This document shows positions 58,043 to 64,000 of a stretch of 64,000 nt of DNA, piece by piece. Where the stretch lies: the NCBI RefSeq assembly GCF_025961225.1, contig NZ_JAOQNG010000010.1, positions 1,876,001 to 1,940,000 on the forward strand, given 5' to 3'. The notes below the pieces were generated by a model. The model was not told where the DNA came from, made no database searches, and worked only from the letters and a program-made list of their open reading frames with translations. Each line of letters opens with the position of its first letter. Position 1 is the stretch's first letter. Both the position numbers and the translations under genes were made by a program. The stretch comes from Azospirillum canadense (GTDB lineage Bacteria > Pseudomonadota > Alphaproteobacteria > Azospirillales > Azospirillaceae).

Positions 58043-58129
58043 AACCGGGGGTGCTCCCTGTCAAGGCTCGCGCTGGCGCGCGCCCGCCCTGCGGGCGGCT
58101 GCGGCCTTGACCGGTCCGCGCCCCCGGTT
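58043..58129. other. Nested inverted repeat beside the IS110 transposase
   Basis: AACCGGGGG (58043-58051) pairs with CCCCCGGTT (58121-58129), and inside it TCAAGGC (58061-58067) pairs with GCCTTGA (58104-58110). The whole 87 bases can fold as one long stem-loop. It lies 46 bases from the transposase stop, on the 3' noncoding side of the element. Confidence 0.55.
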
Positions 58130-58175
58130 CGCTGGGCTGGGCATGTGGTCGGCGGCGAGCGCCGACCGTCGGCCT

Positions 58176-59120
58176 CTAGGCGGTCTGCTCGTGCCAAGTT
58201 TGGTGGTGGGCGAGCATGGCGTTGAGGCGGACGAGCAGTTTGCGCATGCAGGCGACCAACGCCACCTTGGGCTTCTTGCCGCAGGCGATCAGTCGAGCAT
58301 AGAACCGCGCCAGGACGCCGCGGCCACGGACGGCGCTGGTCAGCGTCGCCATATACAGCGCCCGGCGCACATCGGTGCGCCCGCCGGCGATGTGGCGCTC
58401 GCCATGGTGCTCGCCGCTGTCGGCGGCATAGGGCGCCACCCCCACCAGCGCGGCGATTTTGGCGCCGCTCAGTGCCCCCAATTCGGGCAGCCGAACCGCC
58501 AGGGTCGTCGCCGTCACCGGCCCAATGCCCGGGGCGCTCTGAAGCGCGGCGACGCGCTCTCCGAGCGCCCTGTCGGCCGCCACCCGCCGGGTGATGAGCG
58601 CTTCCACGGCGGCCACCGCCTGGTCCAACGCCGCGAGCGCGCCGCCGACGGTGGCCTCGGCCTCCCTCGGCAGGCCGACCGCCGCTTTGCGCAGATCGGC
58701 ACTCTGATCGACCAACCGCCGGCGCAGACGCAGCAAGCCGGCCAACGCCTCCCGTCCGTGGTCGGGCGCCGTGGGCGGGCCGTCGATCAGGGTAGCGGTG
58801 AACTCGGCGATCAGCGGAGCATCGATGGCGTCCGACTTGGCACGCCGGCCCTTGGCCTTGGCAAAGTGGCGCACGCGGGCCGCATCGAGGACGTGAACGG
58901 CCAAGCCGGCCGCGCCCAGGTCGTCGCGGACCGGGCGCTCGTAGCCGCCGCTGGCCTCGACCCCGACGCGGGCGAGACCGCGCTCGCGGATCCAGGACGC
59001 CAGCGCGCTCCGCCCCTCCGAGGTGTTGGCGACGCGCAGGCGGGCCGGGCCGGGGAACAGGGCGGCATCGAGCCAATCCCGGCCACAATCGAGGCCGACA
59101 GACGGGATCAGGTGTGTCAT
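58176..59120 (-). CDS. IS110-family transposase
   Basis: A 314-residue DEDD-type recombinase. The RuvC-like N-terminal domain shows VGLDCGRDWLDAALF, VGVEASGGYERPVRDDL and KSDAIDAPLIAEF, with the acidic residues. The middle is helical. The C-terminal domain has SAPGIGPVTATTLAVRLPEL and GVAPYAADSGEHHGERHIAG, where the Ser of DSG is the expected nucleophile. Length is normal for the family. The ATG at 59120 is the natural start; the frame extends upstream without family match. These enzymes use a structured RNA transcribed from the element's noncoding end. Confidence 0.92.
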   Translation of the reverse strand: MTHLIPSVGLDCGRDWLDAALFPGPARLRVANTSEGRSALASWIRERGLARVGVEASGGYERPVRDDLGAAGLAVHVLDAARVRHFAKAKGRRAKSDAIDAPLIAEFTATLIDGPPTAPDHGREALAGLLRLRRRLVDQSADLRKAAVGLPREAEATVGGALAALDQAVAAVEALITRRVAADRALGERVAALQSAPGIGPVTATTLAVRLPELGALSGAKIAALVGVAPYAADSGEHHGERHIAGGRTDVRRALYMATLTSAVRGRGVLARFYARLIACGKKPKVALVACMRKLLVRLNAMLAHHQTWHEQTA

Positions 59121-59290
59121 CCTTGCGCTCCTTCCTTGTGCTGCGGGGTCACGCCCCAAGCAACCGTTCGGTCTCCAAGGAAGGTTGACCGCCCCAAGCT
59201 CCCCCACGGCTTTGAAGACGGGTTGGTAACGGGGTCGGTCAACCCGGCTGGCGCGCGGCCGCGCGCCAGCCGGGTTTCACTCTAATGCTG
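59121..59290. mobile_element. IS110 noncoding end with a 36-bp perfect palindrome
   Basis: The 170 bases upstream of the transposase hold no gene. A perfect 36-base palindrome spans 59241-59276; its left half is AACCCGGCTGGCGCGCGG and its right half is the exact reverse complement. The element end cannot be fixed from this copy alone, because IS110 members lack normal terminal repeats. The nested repeat at 58043-58129 is on the other side. Confidence 0.55.
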
Positions 59291-59347
59291 TTCCAACATA
59301 CAAGGTTGGGAGGGGGCCCAGCGCAACCACTCCTCACATACCCACCA

Positions 59348-60049
59348 TCACACCCCCTTAACAATCCTCGTCACCCCTTCGCGGAACGCCGTGGCCCCGC
59401 CGTTCGCCGGATGGCGCACGGCGGGCACAGTCGTCCCGTGCTCGGCCAGGCGTCGCCGCGCCGTTTCCCCGACGGCAATCACGCGGGCGCCTGGGAACAG
59501 CGCCAGGAAGGCGTCCAGCAGGTCCGCCTGCTCCGCCACCTCGCGATCGGTGGGGGTGCGGTTGGTCAGCGGCTCCCCCGGCCGGTGCGGGTGGAAGGCG
59601 AAGCTGTTCCACAGGGCAAAGCGGTCGGCGGGCCGGCCGAGGCCGAGCAGCGTCGTCCACACGATCGTCGCCGTCGGCTCGCAGAAGCCGCCCGTGCGCT
59701 CCGCCGCGCTGCGGGCGATGGTGTCGGCGCTGGTGCGGCGCTTCGGGCCGGCGAACACGGCCTCGTGCGGCACCTGCCGCTTGGCGCCGAGCAGCGTGCG
59801 TTCGCAGGTCATCGGCACGCCGCTGAAGCGGGCGCCCTGGTAGCCCACGGCCTCGGCGACCAGCACCAGATCCGCCCGACCGACCCGGGCCGCCAGATAG
59901 GCCCTAAGGTTGGCGAGCCGGATGTCCGGCGCATCGCGGCTGATGTCCACCCCCGGCGTCCAGTCGGTCCAGGGGCGGAACACGCCGGGGCCGACCGGCC
60001 GGCGGCGCAGGGTGTCCAGGAAACGGTCCAGGCTGTCCATGGGGATCAT
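59348..60049 (-). CDS. Uracil-DNA glycosylase superfamily protein
   Basis: A 233-residue protein with the UDG-superfamily alpha/beta fold: ADLVLVAEAVGYQGARFSGV as the first active-site loop, TATIVWTTLLGLG and LWNSFAFHPHRPGEPLTNRT in the middle, and VRHPANGG near the end, where the His is expected at the base-binding site. It may remove uracil or another damaged base, or be a non-catalytic relative. The frame continues upstream with no family match. I chose the ATG at 60049 (MIPMDSLDRFLDTL); an ATG at 60133 would add 28 residues. It is divergent from the membrane protein. Confidence 0.78.
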   Translation of the reverse strand: MIPMDSLDRFLDTLRRRPVGPGVFRPWTDWTPGVDISRDAPDIRLANLRAYLAARVGRADLVLVAEAVGYQGARFSGVPMTCERTLLGAKRQVPHEAVFAGPKRRTSADTIARSAAERTGGFCEPTATIVWTTLLGLGRPADRFALWNSFAFHPHRPGEPLTNRTPTDREVAEQADLLDAFLALFPGARVIAVGETARRRLAEHGTTVPAVRHPANGGATAFREGVTRIVKGV

Positions 60050-60266
60050 CCGGCCAAGCTCGTCCGGCGAGGCCGGTCGCTCGTCATATCGGGTGGGGAA
60101 AACCGGCGGGCGGCACCCGCCGGGTGTAGTCATTTCGACCATAGCCCAGGTCCCGTCCGGAGCGGGGGCTAATTCCGAAGCCGGAACTGTACCGCTATTG
60201 CTTTTTGACGATCCGCGGCAACACCGTGTTGTCCCTTCCGCATTGCACCCAAAGCTGGAGAAGCGG

Positions 60267-62018
60267 ATGGAGCACCCCGGAATGTCGCAGGCACCCCGGC
60301 ACGAGGGAGTCTGGATCGGGGCAAGGGTTGGAGCGGGCGCCCCGTCCGGATCCCTGTCGACACAGTCGCTGGCGATGGCGCTGCCGCTCGCCATCATCCT
60401 GGTCCTGCTGGTGCTGCCCCTGCTTCTGGTGGACATGCCGCCGATGCTGGACTACCCGAACCATCTGGCGCGGGTGGACGTTCTGCTGCATTTCCGCAGC
60501 GATCCGTTCCTGGCGGAGCATTACACGGCGTCGCTGACTCCCGTGCCGAACCTGCTGATGGAAGCGGTGATGCTGCCGCTGGCCAGCGTCCTGCCGCTGT
60601 ACGTCGCCGGGCGGCTGTACGTGGCACTGGCCGCGGTGCTGACCATGGTCGGCGTGCTGATGCTGCACCGGACGCTGTTCGGCCGCTGGAGCCTGTGGCC
60701 GCTGTGCGGGGCGCTGTTCGTCTACAACGCCACGCTGATCGGCGGCTTCATGAGCTTCTCGCTCGGCATCGCCTTCCTGCTGATCGGCCTGTCGCTGTGG
60801 CTCCGGCTGGAGGGCAACCGCTGGCAGCTCCCCGTGGCGGCGGTGTTCGCCCTGTTCCTGTACTTCTCCCACGCCATCGTGCTGGGCTCCTACGCGCTGT
60901 GCCTCTTCGCGGTGGAGGCGACCAAGTATGTCGGCCCCGGCCGCAAGCCGATCACCGTCGGCAACGTCGGGCGCGACGCGCTGCGCTTCGCGGCGCTGTT
61001 GGCCCTTCCGGTCCTGCTGTTCGCCGTGACGGTCGGGACGCAGCTTCTGCACTCCGACGCCGCCGCCGTGGGCGCGCAGGACCAGTCGCCGCTCCTGCTG
61101 CTGAAGCAGATCTACTGGCGCCTGAAGAAGCTGACCGAGTTGAAACAGTGGGGCTACCGCATCAACGACATGCTGGCTCCGGTGCTGAACTACAACACGC
61201 TGCTCGACGCCGTGACGCTGCTGCTGGTCGTGGGCGGCGTGGCCGTCGCGGCGCTGACGCGGCGGCTTCGGGCGTCGCGGGCGATGCTGGTGGCGGCAGT
61301 TTTGTTCGCCGTCTGCTTCTTCGTGGTGCCCGACCCGTTCTTCGGCACCTATTTCGTCTCCATCCGCTTCTGGATCCTGGCGGCCTTCCTGCTGGTCGCA
61401 GGCACCGACATCCGCTTCGGGAGCCCGCGCGCCGCGGCGGTCTTCGCAGTCGGCCTTCTCGGCCTGCTGACCCTGCGCACCGGCGTGTTGCTGTCCAACT
61501 GGTACGGCTACCAGGACGACGTGGCCGACCTGCGTCGGGCCGAGGAGCGGATCGAGCCGGGCAGCCACGTCCTGCTCGTCTGGGCCGGCGAGCAGGCCGG
61601 TTGCTGCAACACCAAGGAGTTCGTGCAGACCCAGCCGCCCTGGCGGTCCGCCCTGGTGGCGCTGCCCAGCCTGATCCACCTGCCGTCGCTGATCACCATC
61701 GAGCGGCGCGCCTTCGTGCCGACCCTGTTCAGCCACCCCGGCAAGCAGCCGCTGACCGTGACCCAGCCCTTCCGCGACCGCTGCATGGCGATCTACGAGG
61801 GCGTGCCGGTCGACGTTCGCCTGCTCGACCACCCGGAACTCGCCACCCAGCGCGACCATGTGGAGCCCTGCGCGCATTATCTCGGCTGGCGGGACAAGTA
61901 CGACTATGTGCTGCTGATGTTCTCCAACACCTTCCACCAGTTCGGCCTGAAGCCGCCGGCGGGGGTGGAGGAGCGCTACCGCGGCACGGTCTTCGACCTG
62001 TGGAAGGTGAAAAAGTGA
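60267..62018 (+). CDS. Large polytopic membrane protein, glycosyltransferase-like
   Basis: A 583-residue membrane protein with about ten helices (LPLAIILVLLVLPLLLVDMP first). The MLDYPNHLARVDVLLHFRSD motif just after helix 1 has the early periplasmic acidic residue seen in GT-C-type glycosyltransferases. The last 140 residues are a soluble domain containing LLVWAGEQAGCCNTKEFVQT and YDYVLLMFSNTFHQFGLKPP. I know no exact family name. A role in transferring sugars from a lipid carrier outside the membrane is inferred. The ATG at 60267 has GGAG six bases before it. A strong hairpin follows the stop at once. Confidence 0.65.
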   Translation: MEHPGMSQAPRHEGVWIGARVGAGAPSGSLSTQSLAMALPLAIILVLLVLPLLLVDMPPMLDYPNHLARVDVLLHFRSDPFLAEHYTASLTPVPNLLMEAVMLPLASVLPLYVAGRLYVALAAVLTMVGVLMLHRTLFGRWSLWPLCGALFVYNATLIGGFMSFSLGIAFLLIGLSLWLRLEGNRWQLPVAAVFALFLYFSHAIVLGSYALCLFAVEATKYVGPGRKPITVGNVGRDALRFAALLALPVLLFAVTVGTQLLHSDAAAVGAQDQSPLLLLKQIYWRLKKLTELKQWGYRINDMLAPVLNYNTLLDAVTLLLVVGGVAVAALTRRLRASRAMLVAAVLFAVCFFVVPDPFFGTYFVSIRFWILAAFLLVAGTDIRFGSPRAAAVFAVGLLGLLTLRTGVLLSNWYGYQDDVADLRRAEERIEPGSHVLLVWAGEQAGCCNTKEFVQTQPPWRSALVALPSLIHLPSLITIERRAFVPTLFSHPGKQPLTVTQPFRDRCMAIYEGVPVDVRLLDHPELATQRDHVEPCAHYLGWRDKYDYVLLMFSNTFHQFGLKPPAGVEERYRGTVFDLWKVKK

Positions 62019-62020
62019 TG

Positions 62021-62065
62021 CCGCCGAGCCGATGAACGGGCCTATTCCGTTCATCGGCTCGGCGG
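62021..62065. repeat. Perfect 19-bp stem-loop after the membrane protein gene
   Basis: CCGCCGAGCCGATGAACGG (62021-62039) and its exact reverse complement (62047-62065) flank a loop GCCTATT. No T-run follows, so it may be a Rho-dependent or mRNA-end hairpin, or a protein-binding dyad. It starts two bases after the stop codon. Confidence 0.72.
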
Positions 62066-62161
62066 AGCGCCCGACTGGGCGCCGCACCTCGTGGTGCGGA
62101 AAAGCCTGCGTGGCGTTTGAACGCAATACGGCAAACCAATTCATTGGCTTGCCGGTATGAC

Positions 62162-63877
62162 TCAGGCCGCGTTGTCCTGGCTGTCGTCGCTGGCGGTCCT
62201 GGCAAGGTCGGCGTAGCCGCGGTCGCGCACGGCCTTCAGGCTGCGGTCCACGGCCTCGGCCTCCACGCCCGCGCTGCGCAGCACGAGGCTGGCCATCTGG
62301 AGGCTGGCCTCGATGGTCTCCGGCACCACGGCGGTGGCGCCGGCCCGCGTCAGCGCGGCACCGCGCTCCAGGTCGTGGGCGCGGGCGACGATGGTGACGC
62401 TGCGGGCGGTGCGGCGGATGGAGTCCAGCGCGCGCTCCGCCATCTCCGGCCGGTTGACGGTGATCACCGCCGCCCGCGCCCGCTCGATGCCGGCGGCGCG
62501 CAGCACGCCGACCTGGCTCGAATCGCCGTAATAGACCGGCAGCCCTTCGGCCCGTGCCCGGGCGACGCGCTGCGGGTCGAGGTCAAGCGCGACGAAGGGA
62601 ATGTTGTGGTCCATCAGCAGCCGCGCGATGGCCCGCCCGACGCGCCCATAGCCGGCAATGAGCACGTGCCCCTTCAGGTCGTTGGTCTCGATCCCGAAAG
62701 CCTCGGCGCCCAGCCGCGCCTCGATGGCCTGGGCGAGCCGGTGAGCCAGCAAGCCGATCAGCGGCGTCACCGCCATGCTCAGCGCGACAGAGGAGGAGAG
62801 CAGCAGGCCGGTCTCGGCGTCCAGAACCGCCAAACCCGTGGCCTTGCCGACCAGCACGAAGGCGAACTCGCCCCCCTGCGACAGCAGCAGCCCGACCCGC
62901 AGCGCGGTGGCCAGCCCCAGCCCCGACAGCCGGCACAGCGCGAACAGCAGGACGCTCTTGCCGGCCAGCAGCGCGGCGGTCAGCGCCAGGATGTCGTCGG
63001 CCCGCGCGACCATGGCCGGCAGGTCCAGCGTCATGCCGACCGTCATGAAGAACAGGCCGAGTAGCAGGCCGCGGAACGGCTCGATGTCGGCCTCCACCTG
63101 ATGGCGGAAGGCGGTGTCGGCCAGCAGCATGCCCGCCAGGAAGGCGCCCAGCGCCATGGACATGCCGGCCTCGGCGGTCAGCCAGCCGACCGCCAGGACG
63201 ACGAACAGGTTGGCGGCGGTGAAGACCTCCGGGCTCTTGGCCGACGCCACGAACTGGTAGGCCGGGCGCACCACGAACCGGCCCAGCAGCATGATCACGC
63301 CCACCGCCGCGACCGCCTTCGCCGCGGCGAGCGCCAGCGCCTCCGGAATGCTGGTGTCGCCGCCGGCCAGCAGCGGCAGCAGGGCCAGCAGAGGCACCAC
63401 CGCCAGATCCTGGAAAATCAGCACGGCGACGGAGATGCGGCCGAAGCGGGCCACCGTCTCCCCGCGCTCCACCAGCAGCTTCAACACCGTTGCGGTGGAG
63501 GAAAAGGCCAACATGCCGCCGATCACCAGCGCGGCCGCCGCGCTCTGGCCCAGCGCCAATGCCGCGCCGCCGATGGCCGCGCTGGTCAGCAGCACCTGCA
63601 TCAGCCCCAACCCGAAGATGTAGCGGCGCATCGCCCGCAACCGGGACAGCGGCAGTTCCAGCCCGATGGCGAAAAGCAGGAACACCACTCCGAACTCGGA
63701 CAGGACCTGCGGCAGCTCGACGTCGACTACCGGCCCCGGCGTGTGTGGCCCCAGCAGGGCTCCCGCCACCAGATAGCCCAGCACCGCGGGGATGCGCAGC
63801 CTTTGGAACACCGGCACGATCACGACCGCGGCCAACAGAAGGAACAGAATGTCGAGAAGAAGGCGAGGGTCGTGCAT
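62162..63877 (-). CDS. CPA2-family cation:proton antiporter with RCK domain (Kef-type)
   Basis: A 571-residue transporter with 12-13 membrane helices (to about 385), including VLSEFGVVFLLFAIGLELPL, ALVIGGMLAFSSTATVLKLL and MALGAFLAGMLLADT. A cytoplasmic TrkA-N (RCK) domain follows, with the Rossmann motif VLIAGYGRVGRAIARLLMD and the acidic LDLDPQRV. The arrangement is that of KefB/KefC, which exchange K+ for H+ and are controlled by glutathione adducts. No KefF/KefG ancillary gene is next to it, so ligand control is uncertain. The C-terminus is short. Confidence 0.9.
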   Translation of the reverse strand: MHDPRLLLDILFLLLAAVVIVPVFQRLRIPAVLGYLVAGALLGPHTPGPVVDVELPQVLSEFGVVFLLFAIGLELPLSRLRAMRRYIFGLGLMQVLLTSAAIGGAALALGQSAAAALVIGGMLAFSSTATVLKLLVERGETVARFGRISVAVLIFQDLAVVPLLALLPLLAGGDTSIPEALALAAAKAVAAVGVIMLLGRFVVRPAYQFVASAKSPEVFTAANLFVVLAVGWLTAEAGMSMALGAFLAGMLLADTAFRHQVEADIEPFRGLLLGLFFMTVGMTLDLPAMVARADDILALTAALLAGKSVLLFALCRLSGLGLATALRVGLLLSQGGEFAFVLVGKATGLAVLDAETGLLLSSSVALSMAVTPLIGLLAHRLAQAIEARLGAEAFGIETNDLKGHVLIAGYGRVGRAIARLLMDHNIPFVALDLDPQRVARARAEGLPVYYGDSSQVGVLRAAGIERARAAVITVNRPEMAERALDSIRRTARSVTIVARAHDLERGAALTRAGATAVVPETIEASLQMASLVLRSAGVEAEAVDRSLKAVRDRGYADLARTASDDSQDNAA

Positions 63878-64000
63878 GGCCGCAATCGGTGGGGTGGCGG
63901 GCGGAGCATTCGCTCCGGTCGGGGCACGCCCTGTATGCGGCGGGAACGCCGGTCACCGCAAGCGCACCGGCACCCCGGAATGCAATGTTCACAAAAGACG

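Noticed and set aside
1..64000. Secretion, phage or defence island
   Set aside because: Apart from two IS elements and the partial pilus locus I see no integrase, capsid, restriction or toxin-antitoxin genes; most of the window is metabolism and signalling.

Overview
The window is a GC-rich chromosome or megaplasmid segment with the gene families and dense gene packing of an alphaproteobacterium. The SHP/DHC cytochrome cluster, the TakP-like TRAP binding protein, the GC-rich palindromic intergenic repeats and the many large sensor kinases suggest Rhodospirillales, and an Azospirillum-like genome is the best guess. That is an inference: there is no rRNA, tRNA or other marker gene here to settle it. 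I see no CRISPR array, tRNA gene or replication origin.

Layout. 1-5.3 kb: the end of an AraC regulator, a small membrane protein, a divergent peroxiredoxin/LysR pair, a zinc alcohol dehydrogenase, and a CopG regulator with its own operator followed by a PHB-depolymerase-type esterase. 5.3-11 kb: a frameshifted gene remnant, a lytic transglycosylase, then a minus-strand Sel1-SPOR protein, a PilO-like protein, a 5'-truncated PilM/PilN-like protein and a prepilin peptidase. An IS1-family element without target duplication sits exactly at the truncation. 11.5-21.6 kb: a LacI regulator and a seven-gene D-glucarate/galactarate operon (gudP, uxuA-like, gudD, garR, glycerate kinase, garL, garD). It is preceded by four AGCGCT-centred operators and closed by a strong terminator. 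Together these genes import aldarates, dehydrate them, cleave the keto-deoxyglucarate to pyruvate plus tartronate semialdehyde, and convert the latter through glycerate to phosphoglycerate.

21.6-34.4 kb is a sensing and redox region. It holds a chemoreceptor behind an FNR/FixK-type box, a LOV (blue-light) hybrid kinase with a single-domain response regulator, a LuxR-type regulator, and an 840-base intergenic region with an orphan terminator and a strong hairpin. A 56-residue gene, a kinase/OmpR regulator/PepSY operon and a divergent SHP-DHC-cytochrome b operon follow; the cytochrome b frame is broken by an in-frame TAG. A further hybrid kinase ends the region.

34.4-49.2 kb: an AidB-aldo/keto reductase-SDR group, a DUF6494 protein, a DUF427 protein, a 1793-residue Ser/Thr kinase-ATPase-histidine kinase, an M20 amidohydrolase, and the nadABC operon with two tandem inverted-repeat operators. 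49.2-64 kb: a long palindromic repeat, an orphan TRAP binding protein, OsmC, a glyoxalase-II-like hydrolase, an Rrf2 regulator, a DUF1612-type protein, the cysPTWA sulfate importer, an IS110-family element with structured noncoding flanks, a uracil-DNA-glycosylase-family protein, a large polytopic membrane protein and a CPA2/Kef-type antiporter.
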